Both the position numbers and the translations under genes were made by a program. A stretch of DNA of 64,000 bases from positions 3,038,001 through 3,102,000 of the forward strand of contig NZ_CP019402.1 of assembly GCF_002024505.1 (NCBI RefSeq), given 5' to 3'. This stretch comes from Plantibacter flavus (GTDB taxonomy: Bacteria > Actinomycetota > Actinomycetes > Actinomycetales > Microbacteriaceae). Each line of letters starts with the position of its first letter. Positions within the stretch are counted from its first letter, which is position 1. Positions 1-8,659 of the stretch are shown piece by piece. The notes beneath the pieces were generated by a model that searched no databases, was not told where the DNA came from, and saw only the letters and a list, made by a program, of their open reading frames with translations.

Positions 1-450
1 ACGATCTCCTCGATGCGACTGCGCACGGAGGGCTTCGAGACGGCGCTGTTCACGCAAGGGATCCAGGCCGACCCGGCGCTCGAACGCTTCGTGCCGCTGA
101 CGGTCGACGCCGGATACCGAGCCACCCAGGAACTGCTCGCACGATACCCCCGTCCCACGGGGCTCTTCGCGGCGAACTACGAACTCACCCTCGGCGCGGT
201 CACCGCGATCAACGATTCGGGTCTCCGCATCGGCCGCGACATCTCGGTGGTGGGGTTCGACAGCCGCGAACTGGCACAAGCGCTCGTCCCGAAACTGACG
301 GTCATCGTGCAACCGACCCGCAAGATCGCCAAGCACGCCGCGCGCCTCATCGCAGACCACATCGAGGCCGGCGAACGCCCGGCCCCAACGGTCAAGTACC
401 TCGAGGCGCACCTCATCCCTGGCTCCTCGGTGTCCCGCGTCGACGACTGA
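1..450 (+). CDS. LacI-family regulator, C-terminal part (cut by window edge)
   Basis: The frame is open from the first base, so the gene begins outside the window. The visible 149 codons are the second half of a LacI/GalR effector-binding domain: a segment like RYPRPTGLFAANYELTLGAV (what the cell is asked to derepress) is followed by the family's hallmark DISVVGFDSRELAQ, then the leucine-rich QPTRKIAKHAARLIADHI and the closing beta strand. The DNA-binding headpiece is not visible. Such proteins repress sugar-use operons and let go on binding a sugar. The target operon would lie to the left. The family call is firm; the ligand cannot be told. Confidence 0.85.
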   Translation, partial: TISSMRLRTEGFETALFTQGIQADPALERFVPLTVDAGYRATQELLARYPRPTGLFAANYELTLGAVTAINDSGLRIGRDISVVGFDSRELAQALVPKLTVIVQPTRKIAKHAARLIADHIEAGERPAPTVKYLEAHLIPGSSVSRVDD

Positions 451-480
451 GCTGTACCTTCGTCTCCGACCTCGGTCCCG

Positions 481-1098
481 ATGTCCGAGCTCGGGCCCGG
501 TCTCCTGCCCGTAGGACGGGTTCAGGGAGTGCACGTGGGGGCGGCTGACGGCTCCGGTCGTTCCTCGGCTCACCACATCGAGCAGCCCCGCTCGGCATCG
601 ACACGTCGCCCGAGCCAATCCAGGCTCAGCCCCGTCGACCTCAGTGCCATCGTCCTGGAGGCGGCCGACGAACGACGACGACTCGGCCTCCCCGACGGCG
701 TGGAGCTGCGCACGGCTGCCGTGCCGACGCTGCAGCTCGTCGGCGATCGAGCACGTCTCCGGGAGTTGCTCTCGATCATGCTCGACAACGCGGTGACCTA
801 CACCCGCGCCGGCGAGATCTTCCTGAGCGTGCGCTCGGACGGCGTGGATGCGATCATCCGCGTCACCGACACGGGGATCGGCATCCCGGCGGACGAACTC
901 ACCCGGGTCTTCGAACGGTTCCACCGAGCCGGGAACGTGCGCGAGGAGACGATCCGCGGCTCAGGCCTCGGGCTCACCATCGCCAGATCCATCGCGCACG
1001 CGCACCGCGGCACGATCGAGGCCTTCGCCACCGGAGACCCCGGGACGACCTTCATCGTCCGACTCCCGCTGGCCCGCCGGAACCGCTCGGCCGGCTGA
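481..1098 (+). pseudogene. Truncated sensor histidine kinase (ATPase domain only)
   Basis: The 205-codon frame holds a complete GHKL ATPase domain: N-box LDNAVTYT (residues 101-108), G1 box DTGIGIP (130-136), F-box FERFHRA (144-150) and G2 box GSGLGLTIA (160-168). The first 48 residues look like random sequence. Recognisable homology begins at LSPVDLSAIVLEAADERRR, the stretch that normally follows the HisKA phosphoacceptor helix. No histidine-bearing dimerisation helix, membrane segment or sensor domain is present, and no partner response regulator is nearby. It is most likely the 3' remnant of a larger kinase gene. A stand-alone ATPase (anti-sigma-like) is less likely because the boxes are of the histidine-kinase type. 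The start codon is uncertain. Confidence 0.7.
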
Positions 1099-1147
1099 CA
1101 CCGCCGACGAGGCGTCTCAGTCGCCGAGGCGCCCGGGTCGGCGACGG

Positions 1148-2116
1148 TCACCACCAGAAGGGCGCTTGCGTCACGTAGGGCGATTCGAGCCTGGCAACCT
1201 CGTCGTCCGTCAGCTGCACGTCGAGCGCGGCGGCGGCGTCCGTGAGGTGTGCCGCTTTGGTGGCACCGATGATGGGAGCTGCGACCGTCGGGTTCCGCAG
1301 GACCCAGGCCAGTGCGACCTGCGCCATCGGGATGCCTCGCTCGACCGCGATCTCCTCGACGGCGTCGATGATCGGCCCGTCGGCGTCCGTGTCGAACGCC
1401 TTCGCCACCTCGTCGATGTTCGAGCGGTCCGTGGCTGCACCGCGCGGCCGGGCGAGCCGTCCTTTACCGTTCGGCGAGTACGGCGTGAGGCCGACGCCGG
1501 TGTCCGCGCACATCGGGATCATCTCCCGTTCCTCTTCGCGTTTCAGCAGGTTGTACTAGTTCTCCATCGCGACGAAAGGTGTCAGCCCGTGGACCGCTGC
1601 GGCCGTCTGCAGCTTCGCGAACTGCCAGGCGTACATGGAGGAGGCGCCGAGGTAGCGCACCTTCCCCGCTCGGACGATGTCGTCGAGCGCCTGCATCGTC
1701 TCCTCGACCGGGGTCTCCTCGTCGAAGCGGTGGACGTAATACACGTCGATGTGGTCGGTCCCGAGTCGTCGCAACGAGGCGTCGACCTGTTCGAGGATGG
1801 CCGTTCGGGAGAGTCCCGATCCCCCGGGCCCGTCATGCATCTTCCCCGAGACCTTCGTCGCGAGGACGATGTCCTCACGGCGACTGAACCGCGTGATCGC
1901 GCGTCCGACGTACTCCTCGCCGCTGCCCTGCTGGTAGACGTTCGCGGTGTCCCAGAACGTGATCCCCAGCTCGACCGCCTGCCGGAAGAACGGCGCGGAC
2001 GCCGCTTCGTCCAGGGTCCAACGGTGGAGTCCGCGGTTCGGATCGCCGTAGGTCATGCAGCCGAGCGCGAGGCGGCTGACGCGGAGTCCGGTCGCTCCGA
2101 GGCGGGTGTACTCCAT
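1148..2116 (-). pseudogene. Aldo/keto reductase, interrupted by an in-frame amber codon
   Basis: The start is the ATG at 2116, with AAGGAG ten bases upstream. The protein has the AKR (beta/alpha)8 pattern and the catalytic tetrad Asp56 (WDTANVY), Tyr61, Lys88 (ATKVSGK) and His129 (YYVHRFD). After FVAMEN the reading frame meets TAG at 1556-1558 (codon 187) and then continues in the same frame with YNLLKREEEREMIP, the family sequence that should follow a Gln at this place, through to FWW at 1148. One C-to-T change (CAG to TAG) explains the break. Without it the enzyme would be about 322 residues, normal for the family. Such enzymes reduce aldehydes with NADPH. Translation may yield a truncated, probably inactive product. 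Confidence 0.85.
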
Positions 2117-2133
2117 GCTTGGTGCTCCTTGCT

Positions 2134-3003
2134 TCAGTGGTGGGGCGAGGGCTGTTCGGAGGTGGCCGCCCAGCTGGCGAGGAGTTTGAGTGACTCCTCG
2201 GTCGGTGAGCCGGGTTCGGCGCTGTAGATCAAGAAGTTCAGGCCGGGCTGGTCCATCGGCTCCATCGCCTCGTAGATCATGCGGAGCTCGCCGACGACCG
2301 GGTGGTGGAACACCTTCTCGCCGGACGTGTGATGGCGGACGTTGTGCGCGCCCCAACGGACGCGGAACTCCTCGCTGCGCGTGGACAACTCACCCACCAG
2401 GTCCTGCAGTGCCCGATCGTGCGGGTTGCGCCCTGCCTCGGTGCGGAGGATCGCGACGTTGATGTCGGCCGAGGTCGACCAGCTCGGATAGAACGCCTCC
2501 GCGAGGTCGCGGTGCAGGAACACGAACCGAGCCAGGTTCACCGGGCGCTCCGGGAGCGCGTAGAGGTCGGCGTACAGCGCGCGGAAAAGCGCGTTCTCCG
2601 CGAGGACGTCCATCCGGCCGTTCCGGACGAACGCCGGGCCTGCGGTGATGGAGTCGAGGGCGAGTTGCATACCGGGCCGCACGCCGGCCGGCGCGGACCG
2701 TCGGCGGGCCCGGATCGGCGATTCGTTAGCCGCCCGAGCGAGGTCCGTGAGGTGGGAGCGCTCCGCGTCGTCCAACCGCAGGGCCGAGCCGATCGCGTCG
2801 AGGACCGCCTCCGACACCCCCGAGAGGTTCCCGCGCTCGAGACGCGAGTAGTACTCGACGCTCACTCCGGCGAGCATCGCGACCTCGGTGCGGCGCAGCC
2901 CCGGGACGCGTCGGTTCGTTCCGCCAGGCAGCTCCACCTGCTCGGGCGCGAGTCGGTCCCTGCGAGTCGTCAGGAACTCGCGCACCTCGTCTCGATTGTC
3001 CAT
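2134..3003 (-). CDS. XRE-type regulator with MmyB-like ligand-binding domain
   Basis: The 289-residue protein has an N-terminal helix-turn-helix (residues about 36-58, RRTEVAMLAGVSVEYYSRLERG) of the type typical for actinobacterial MmyB-like regulators, then a C-terminal PAS-like domain that in this family binds a small hydrophobic ligand. The motifs NGRMDVLAENALFRALYADL and RWGAHNVRHHTSGEKVFHHPVVGEL belong to that domain. The start at 3003 is the only ATG that leaves the family N-terminus (DEVREFLTTRRDRL) intact. It is divergent from the exporter that begins at 3177 and lies just upstream of the broken reductase, so it probably controls one or both. Ligand unknown. Confidence 0.88.
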   Translation of the reverse strand: MDNRDEVREFLTTRRDRLAPEQVELPGGTNRRVPGLRRTEVAMLAGVSVEYYSRLERGNLSGVSEAVLDAIGSALRLDDAERSHLTDLARAANESPIRARRRSAPAGVRPGMQLALDSITAGPAFVRNGRMDVLAENALFRALYADLYALPERPVNLARFVFLHRDLAEAFYPSWSTSADINVAILRTEAGRNPHDRALQDLVGELSTRSEEFRVRWGAHNVRHHTSGEKVFHHPVVGELRMIYEAMEPMDQPGLNFLIYSAEPGSPTEESLKLLASWAATSEQPSPHH

Positions 3004-3176
3004 GCCGACAACGATAGGACGCGGCCTCCGGTGCTGGGGTGTTCCCCCAGGACACCCATCCTCGGCCTCGTGGAGGCCGTCCGGGCAGGCGCGCAGCGTC
3101 TCCCGTACTCGCGCCGCCCTGAGACGTGCCCTGGCGGAGTATCCCTGCTTCGTCGCCGGTGGTGTGTGATCGAGGG

Positions 3177-4601
3177 ATGCAGATCGACCACGGGAACGCG
3201 GCAGCACACCGCGTGTCATCACCGACCTCGGACGATGGCCTCGCCGACCGTGCAGGCCGGAAGCCGCGACAACGCCTGACGCTGCTGCTGGCTGCGCTCG
3301 GGTTCTTCCTGATCACCCTCGACATCCTCATCGTCACCATCGCGCTCACCAGCATCGCGCGAGACCTCGGCGGAACGACGGCATCGCTGCAATGGGTGAT
3401 CGACGCCTACACCGTGCTGTTCGCGGCCCTCCTGCTCCTCGCCGGCAACCTCTCGGAGCGGTTCGGCGCGAAGCGGGCGTTCGGCGTCGGCATCACCGTC
3501 TTCCTCGTCACGTCGATCGCGTGTGCGGTGGCCCCGTCGATCGGTGTCCTCATCGCCGCTCGAGCTCTGCAGGGCGCCGGTGCGGCGTTGATGCTGCCGG
3601 CGTCCATGGCGCTCATCCGTGAGGCGTTCCCCGAAGGTCGCGAGCGCGCTCGCGCCCTGGGTGTCTGGGCGGTCGGCGGCGCGGTCGCCACCGCACTCGG
3701 GCCGGTCCTCGGCGGCACGTTGACGACGCTCGACTGGCGACTGGTGTTCGCGATCAACCTGCCCGTCTGCATCCTGATGCTCCTGCTGCTCAAGACGGTC
3801 GCGTCGTCCTCTTCACGGCCCGAGCCGTTCGACTGGGCCGGACAGTTCGTCTGGCTCATCGCGGCGACGGCGCTGGTGTTCGGACTCATCGAGGGCGGGG
3901 CGGACGGGTTCGCCAGTCCCGTCGTGGTCGCCAGCCTCGGCGTCGCGCTGGTCGGTATCGTCGGCTTCCTCGTCATCCAGGGCAGGGGCGCGCACCCGAT
4001 GATGCCGTTGGATCTGTTCCGATCGAGCGGTATGCGCATCGCCCTCGCCGTCGGATTCGCGTTCATGGTGAGCAACTTCGGGACGGTGTTCGTCCTGAGT
4101 CTGTTCCTGCAGCAGCAGCTCCGACTGCCTCCGCTGCTCGCGGGACTCGTGTTCCTCCCTTCGGCCCTCTTCGCCGTCGTCGGCAACATCGTCAGTGGCA
4201 CCGTCGCCAACCGGTTCGGGGTGCGCGTCCCGATCGTGTCGGGGTTGCTCCTCATGGTGGTCGGGCTCGTCGGCACCGTCGCCACCGCGCACCTGGGGTC
4301 GCCGATCTGGGTGGGCCTGTTCGCTTGCTTCTCCGCCGCGGGAGGTTCCGTGGCGATGCCGCCGGTGACCTCCGTGGTCCTCGCGAGCGTCCCGGCATCG
4401 CGTGCAGGCACCGCAAGTGCGGTCTTCAACACCTTCCGACAACTCGGCGGTGCGGTCGCCATCGCGGTCTTCGGGGCGCTCCTCACCGGCTCGACGGGCT
4501 TCGTCGCCGGGCTGCAGCTCAGCCTCGTCATCGCCGCGGCGCTCATCCTCCTCACCGCGATCGCGAGCGTGTTCATCAGGCCGGCGGACGGGTCGTCATG
4601 A
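3177..4601 (+). CDS. DHA2-type MFS drug exporter
   Basis: The 474-residue protein is strongly hydrophobic, with about 14 membrane segments as in the EmrB/QacA branch of the major facilitators. Visible signatures are the helix-1 motif LDILIVTIALTSIARDLG, motif A (GNLSERFGAKRAF) after helix 2, and motif C (ALGPVLGGTLT) in helix 5, which marks proton-driven antiporters. ATG 3177 is preceded by a purine-rich GAGGG. The longer frame from 3126 has no ribosome site and reads into the control region. It would export small toxic compounds in exchange for protons. The divergent MmyB-like gene (2134-3003) is its likely regulator. Substrate not predictable. Confidence 0.9.
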   Translation: MQIDHGNAAAHRVSSPTSDDGLADRAGRKPRQRLTLLLAALGFFLITLDILIVTIALTSIARDLGGTTASLQWVIDAYTVLFAALLLLAGNLSERFGAKRAFGVGITVFLVTSIACAVAPSIGVLIAARALQGAGAALMLPASMALIREAFPEGRERARALGVWAVGGAVATALGPVLGGTLTTLDWRLVFAINLPVCILMLLLLKTVASSSSRPEPFDWAGQFVWLIAATALVFGLIEGGADGFASPVVVASLGVALVGIVGFLVIQGRGAHPMMPLDLFRSSGMRIALAVGFAFMVSNFGTVFVLSLFLQQQLRLPPLLAGLVFLPSALFAVVGNIVSGTVANRFGVRVPIVSGLLLMVVGLVGTVATAHLGSPIWVGLFACFSAAGGSVAMPPVTSVVLASVPASRAGTASAVFNTFRQLGGAVAIAVFGALLTGSTGFVAGLQLSLVIAAALILLTAIASVFIRPADGSS

Positions 4602-4623
4602 CGCCGCAGTCGACCAGACGCGA

Positions 4624-5130
4624 TCAGTCAGTGTCGTCGCCAGCGCCCGGCGTGCGGCCGGGATCGATGCCCAGGCGTTCCTCGCTCCGCTCCACGTCGG
4701 CGAACCGCTGCCCTTCGACGACGAGCAGCACCTTCTTGGGCACCGTCTTGAGCCAGATCCTGCCGCCGTTCGCCAGTTCCCAGTACGGGTCGCGGGCCTG
4801 GGCGCGGGAGGACTGACCAAGGTGCGCGCTCAGCGCCGACTGCAACTCCTGAGCGGCACTCCGCAGCGCGCCGGGGTCGTCGCTCTTGTCGGAGACCGCG
4901 ATCACGACCTGGGAGATCGCTTCATCTGCGACGAGCGAACGAACGGTCGGCAGGTTCACGGCATACCCGGAACGGTGTTGGACACCGCTCGACGTCTCCA
5001 GTTTGAGCTGCCACCCGAGACGCTCCGCGAGTGCACTGAAGTCGTCGCGACCGAGCGGCCACGACACCGATGTGAAGACTTCACAGACGGTATCGATCTG
5101 CGCGTCCGTGGCTCTGGCGAGTGCGTCCAT
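4624..5130 (-). CDS. Small hypothetical actinobacterial protein
   Basis: The 168-residue protein has no membrane segment or signal peptide. The opening (ATDAQIDTVCEVFTSVSWPLGRDDFSALAERLGWQL) and later alternating beta strands resemble small actinobacterial proteins of the DUF6301 kind, which often occur beside secretion or toxin genes, but I hold that only weakly. The last 30 residues are charged and low in structure. The start at 5130 is an ATG. It is convergent with the exporter (22 bases apart) and is the last gene on the chromosomal side of the tRNA junction. Function unknown. Confidence 0.6.
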   Translation of the reverse strand: MDALARATDAQIDTVCEVFTSVSWPLGRDDFSALAERLGWQLKLETSSGVQHRSGYAVNLPTVRSLVADEAISQVVIAVSDKSDDPGALRSAAQELQSALSAHLGQSSRAQARDPYWELANGGRIWLKTVPKKVLLVVEGQRFADVERSEERLGIDPGRTPGAGDDTD

Positions 5131-5244
5131 CCGGTCATCCTACGGCGGCCTCGGCACCGGCTCCGGCGGCGGCGGACGAGACGCCCTGAAAACCAGAACA
5201 GCCGCTGACCTGGATGTTCCAGGGCAACGGCCGGGTCGAGCTGA

Positions 5245-5292
5245 TGGAGCCGCCCAAGGGAATCGAACCCTTGACCTTCTCATTACGAGTGA
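5245..5292 (-). tRNA. 3' half of tRNA-Thr(CGT): probable attachment-site core
   Basis: Read on the minus strand, this stretch holds the anticodon loop CTCGTAA (anticodon CGT), the 3' anticodon-stem strand TGAGA, the variable loop, a full T arm with GGTTCGATTCC, and the acceptor 3' strand GGCGGCTCCA. Upstream of tRNA position 28 the sequence stops resembling a tRNA: the D arm and the 5' acceptor strand are missing and the first anticodon-stem pair is broken. This is the core left when an element integrates into the 3' end of a tRNA gene. The 3' end points left, so the chromosome lies left and the element right, with the intact tRNA at the element's far end. Confidence 0.85.
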
Positions 5293-5952
5293 GGTCGACG
5301 GGATCCATGGACGTCCGCGGTAGTCCGCTGATCAGGGTTTTTCCAAGCCAGGGTCCGCCGAAGTTTGTCATGTCAGTCCCGCGTTGCTGTCATCGGCGCC
5401 TCCCGAATGAGAACACCGTCGCCCCCTCCCCCGCGCTCGTCGGGTGAAACAGTGCCCCCCCCCCTGCCGTCATCAATCCGGCTCCCGGGCGAAACCCCAC
5501 CCTCTGAGGTTTCGAGCAGCTCGGGTTTCGACAACGAGTTCTGAGCACCCGACACAAGCGGAATCTGGCCACATCGCCGGACCGATTGGCAGGTGGTCAG
5601 AAACGATCGTTTCCGGGCACGTTAGCCCGTCTGGCTCTGTCGCTCGTGAGGGAGTGCAACAGTGCGTGGCGTGCTGGCCAGAGATGGGATGAATCTCAAT
5701 CGACGGACGCTGACATCGGATCTCTCAACGCTCTCGCCGCTTCTGCGAGTTTCTAGACACGAAAGATGCCAATCAGTCCGAACGCATCAAACTCTCCGTG
5801 TTCAACGACCAGGCGCACAACGCACTCTTCACTGATATCCCGCTCGGACTCTTGGAATGAGTACGGGTGAGCGATCGATGAGCAGGAAGCTCGGCTGCAG
5901 GGACACGGCCCGAAACTAGGTTGGTTCACCGACCGCAAGATATTGTCCTTCT
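5293..5952. other. Element-end region without a confident gene
   Basis: No convincing gene lies in these 660 bases, which follow the attachment core. Visible are a run of ten C (5455-5464), a perfect 14-bp palindrome GAAACGATCGTTTC (5600-5613), and a plus-strand stretch ending at the TGA at 5858-5860 whose codons look used (SERIKLSVFNDQAHNALFTDI) but which has no start or ribosome site; it may be a gene remnant. Confidence 0.4.
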
Positions 5953-6105
5953 ATGGCCCGTGCACCCTGGAACAGACCCGGCGAATCCCCACAGACACGT
6001 TGGGTCCGTATCGCGATGTTCTGGAGCGCGGTCGTGCTCGTCGTTGCGTTCGTCGCAATCCTCGTGTACTTCGTCGTGGAATCGGCCGAGATCGCGGGCC
6101 TGTGA
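5953..6105 (+). CDS. 50-residue single-span membrane protein
   Basis: The frame runs from ATG 5953 to TGA 6103-6105. A polar, basic N-terminus (ARAPWNRPGESPQTRWVRI) is followed by one strongly hydrophobic helix (AMFWSAVVLVVAFVAILVYF) and a short acidic tail, a normal single-pass topology. It lies 38 bases before the next membrane gene on the same strand and may be co-transcribed with it. Third codon positions are GC-rich as in real genes here. No family is recognised. Confidence 0.5.
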   Translation: MARAPWNRPGESPQTRWVRIAMFWSAVVLVVAFVAILVYFVVESAEIAGL

Positions 6106-6143
6106 GGTCGGGTCGCTTGTTCGCTCGATGAAAGGTGTATCCC

Positions 6144-6701
6144 ATGCCTGAAGGTCGAACTCTCGCGGTGTCGCGGATGCGCATGGCGAGTGTGGTGCTC
6201 TCGATGGTCGCGCTCGCCTTCTTCGCGATGGCGATGCTCCTGTCGTCGTCGTCGTCGCGCGTCGTCCTCCTGGTCGGACCCATCGTCCTCGGTGCGGTCG
6301 CACTCGTTTTCGCTCTCATGGCCCGAGGATCCGCCGTCGCTCGCCCCGGGCCCGTCATCGCGTTCGTGCTGGCTACGCTGGCGATAATCGTTCCCGCCGT
6401 CGTCGTCGGCGCGGTGATCTCCTCAGTGGCCGCGGCCCCGTCCGCGGTCTACACGATCGAGGTCGACTCCCCGGATCCTGTCGACGTGGTGATCAGGGAC
6501 GGTGCCGATCGCACGAGCGCCACGTGGGACTCGGGAGACACCATCACCCTCGACTCGAACGCGACGGTCATCGGGATCAACGCGCGAACGCCGGTCTCCA
6601 CCACGGTCATCTCGTGCGAGATCCGCCGCGACGGCACCGTCTTGGTCGCCGACGAGCGCGCCGGAACAGTCGATTGCAGTTTCGTCGAGGGTGACGACTA
6701 G
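6144..6701 (+). CDS. Membrane-anchored protein with extracellular beta domain
   Basis: The 185-residue protein has three hydrophobic segments in its first half (VVLSMVALAFFAMAMLL, VVLLVGPIVLGAVALVFALM, VIAFVLATLAIIVPAVVVGAVI), a layout common in DUF4190-like actinobacterial proteins. About 80 residues rich in beta strands follow, with two cysteines (ISCEIRR and TVDCSF) spaced as in an outside disulfide. ATG 6144 was preferred to GTG 6135 because it sits seven bases behind AAAGGTG. Role unknown; probably a surface protein. Confidence 0.65.
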   Translation: MPEGRTLAVSRMRMASVVLSMVALAFFAMAMLLSSSSSRVVLLVGPIVLGAVALVFALMARGSAVARPGPVIAFVLATLAIIVPAVVVGAVISSVAAAPSAVYTIEVDSPDPVDVVIRDGADRTSATWDSGDTITLDSNATVIGINARTPVSTTVISCEIRRDGTVLVADERAGTVDCSFVEGDD

Positions 6702-6773
6702 CGAGGCGTGCCCGAGCCAGACAAAGGTTCGAGCCGACGCCATTACCGACTAGTTCGAGAGCATGGTGTTGAT

Positions 6774-7079
6774 CTAGTCCTTCAGTGAATCGATGAACTC
6801 TCGCAGTTCGAAGCTCAACTCAGATGCGTCTTTGCCCGTTGCCACAGTGAGTTGGGAGAAGAACCACTCGTAGCTGACTGAGGAGGCGAGCAGCAGCGGC
6901 GTTACGTCCAAGGACACCTCGTCCTGGTCGCTCGGCACCGCGCCAATTGCTCCATCTTGGTTGAGTTTTTCCATCGATGTGTTGAAGGTCCGAGTCCTGG
7001 CTTCATCCGACTCGGCACCGGTGTATCCGGAGTAGAAATCGAGCAGCGTGTGAGAGGTGTTCCGAGCGGCAGTATCCAT
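6774..7079 (-). CDS. Hypothetical helical protein, about 101 residues
   Basis: The protein (DTAARNTSHTLLDFYSGYTGAE and onward) is acidic and helical, without signal peptide or membrane segment. ATG 7079 is chosen because the 13 residues upstream (from 7118) are basic and unlike the rest. It is isolated, and divergent from the gene that starts at 7186. The composition suits a real gene, but no family is recognised. Confidence 0.45.
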   Translation of the reverse strand: MDTAARNTSHTLLDFYSGYTGAESDEARTRTFNTSMEKLNQDGAIGAVPSDQDEVSLDVTPLLLASSVSYEWFFSQLTVATGKDASELSFELREFIDSLKD

Positions 7080-7185
7080 ACCGCGACGGTACCGGCTCGC
7101 GCCGACATTCAGAGACATCAGTCACCCTCGTGACGCCCTGGCTGGAACCGTCGGCACCGTCAGAGGGGCCCGATAGTCTGCGTAC

Positions 7186-7755
7186 ATGTCAGACGTTGTA
7201 GCCGCTCTCATCACCACAGTTGGTGCGCTGGCGGGTTCTTTCGGAGGCTTCACGCTCGCGGCTCGCATGCAACGCCGCCAAGCGAAAGAGGAGGATGAAC
7301 GCGCACAGCGCGATGCCGAGCGAGCGAGGGCCGTGGTGCTCGAAGATGAGCGCCACGAGTTTCAGCTCACTACGTTGCTCTCGCTGCAAGAACTCACCCG
7401 GAGGATGGCACGAAGGACCTTCCTGATCATTCAACAGGATCGCCAAACCATCGAGAGTCATGGTGGGTACCGGATGCTCCCGACCGAGGACCCTGAAGAC
7501 TTCGCCAACTCCGTCGAGTTCAGCCACAGCATTGCGCGCATTACCAACGCTGAGCTTAGAGAACAGCTCGACGCTTTCTCCAACCTGTGTAGCACCTACT
7601 CGATGCCGCCGCTCGATTGGTCGGACCTGAGCAAAGAGTCTGCCCTGGTGGTGCAGGAGCACCGCTTTCAAGAACTGATGGAGTCGGCCTCCGAGACGGC
7701 CGACCTGCTCAACCAGCGTTTGCGCGGCGAGCTCGATCGCAACGCAGCAAAATGA
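7186..7755 (+). CDS. Membrane-anchored hypothetical protein with coiled coil
   Basis: The 189-residue protein starts with one membrane helix (ALITTVGALAGSFGGFTLAA). A highly charged helix with heptad-like spacing follows (RMQRRQAKEEDERAQRDAERARAVVLEDERHEFQLTTLLSLQELTRRM), then a soluble helical domain. This shape (short N-terminal span, long coiled coil) is common among actinobacterial cargo proteins of unknown role; the gene at 27097 has a similar plan. The ATG start lies next to a weak purine-rich site. Confidence 0.6.
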   Translation: MSDVVAALITTVGALAGSFGGFTLAARMQRRQAKEEDERAQRDAERARAVVLEDERHEFQLTTLLSLQELTRRMARRTFLIIQQDRQTIESHGGYRMLPTEDPEDFANSVEFSHSIARITNAELREQLDAFSNLCSTYSMPPLDWSDLSKESALVVQEHRFQELMESASETADLLNQRLRGELDRNAAK

Positions 7756-7836
7756 CGGCGACGGCGGCGGCTCTTAGACGCGCGGCCAGTTCTGCGAACC
7801 GGACATCGTGTAACCTAGCGCTTCATCGACCACGCT

Positions 7837-8517
7837 TCAAATGAACAGTTGCGTGACTAGCGCGGTAGCGAGTGCACCGGCGCCTGCGTTCGCGGCCGAT
7901 CCGAGCACGCCCCGCAGTGTGGCGAGTGCACCCTTCACCTTGCGCTGGTTCGGCTCAGCCTGCACGATCTCCTCAAGCACGGTGCTCGCAGCTTCGCGGC
8001 CGGCTTCTCGTTCGTCGTCGTCCAGATCATCGGCCGCGCTGAGGGCGTCAATCGCCTGCTGGATCTTCTGCGCCAGCTCCTCGTAACCTGATGTCACGGT
8101 CGAGGTCTGGTTGAGCATGCCACCTCGGGTGACGATGTTGACGCTCTGGGAGCCAGTGATGACGTACTGGTCGCCGTTCACGTGCTGCGCGGGCTCAACC
8201 GGCCGCGGCGGGCTCGTGGTGAACTTCGCCTCGATGTGGGAGGCGTGCGAGGGCATGTTGCTTGGTGCCTTGTTCACGTCGGTGGTCGTGACGTAGACGG
8301 TGCGCGTGCCACCCGTGGTGCTGCGCGGGTCGCTCAGCTCCATGGTGTCGCCGTCATGGACGGGCGCGGTGATATCGAAGAACGCGCTGTGCGCCTGCAC
8401 CTGAGCTTCCAGCTCGTGCCGGACTCCTTCGTGAACGACCACGACCTGCTCGGTGCCGAAACGTCGTCCGACGCGGGCGATGAAGCCGCCCTTTTCTGGC
8501 CGAGGAAGCGGAGTCAT
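7837..8517 (-). CDS. Hypothetical protein with amyloid-like core and C-terminal hydrophobic segment
   Basis: The 226-residue protein has three visible parts. Residues 1-75 form a beta-rich domain. Around residues 110-135 lies a short Gly/Asn/Gln/Val-rich stretch (HVNGDQYVITGSQSVNIV) that resembles bacterial RHIM-like or amyloid signalling motifs. The rest is a charged helical bundle ending in a hydrophobic tail (AANAGAGALATALVTQLFI). Amyloid motif plus membrane-seeking helix is an arrangement seen in some cell-death effectors, but I see no NLR-type partner next to it, so this is only a suggestion. A DnaA-box-like TGTGGATAA lies upstream. Confidence 0.55.
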   Translation of the reverse strand: MTPLPRPEKGGFIARVGRRFGTEQVVVVHEGVRHELEAQVQAHSAFFDITAPVHDGDTMELSDPRSTTGGTRTVYVTTTDVNKAPSNMPSHASHIEAKFTTSPPRPVEPAQHVNGDQYVITGSQSVNIVTRGGMLNQTSTVTSGYEELAQKIQQAIDALSAADDLDDDEREAGREAASTVLEEIVQAEPNQRKVKGALATLRGVLGSAANAGAGALATALVTQLFI

Positions 8518-8556
8518 CTGCGTCTCATTTCTGGCTCAATTTAGGTCGCGCCGACC

Positions 8557-8565
8557 TGTGGATAA
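8557..8565 (-). promoter_or_regulatory. DnaA-box-like nonamer TTATCCACA
   Basis: This is an exact consensus DnaA nonamer on the minus strand, 40 bases upstream of the gene 7837-8517. The same nonamer occurs upstream of the genes at 42866 and 53158. A lone box is not an origin; it may bind DnaA as a regulator or be chance. Confidence 0.3.
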
Positions 8566-8659
8566 CTCACCGAGAACATACCCGATCATCTCCGTTATGT
8601 CAGTGAATGAGATTTATGCGGGTGCGGCAGCGTTCACTCGCCGACATCGAGGACAACGG

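Noticed and set aside
848..2227. A 459-codon plus-strand frame over the kinase fragment and the reductase
   Set aside because: It covers parts of three genes in wrong frames and has no homology-like features.
3407..4576. A 389-codon frame on the minus strand across the drug exporter
   Set aside because: It is a shadow of the exporter: composition is dominated by Thr, Pro and Arg, with no start context and no known motif.
5600..5613. Palindrome GAAACGATCGTTTC as a LexA box
   Set aside because: It lacks the TCGAAC/GTTCGA halves and no gene with a clear start follows in a suitable place.
8557..8565. DnaA boxes as a sign of a replication origin
   Set aside because: The three nonamers are spread over 45 kb and stand alone; an origin would have a cluster beside an AT-rich stretch.
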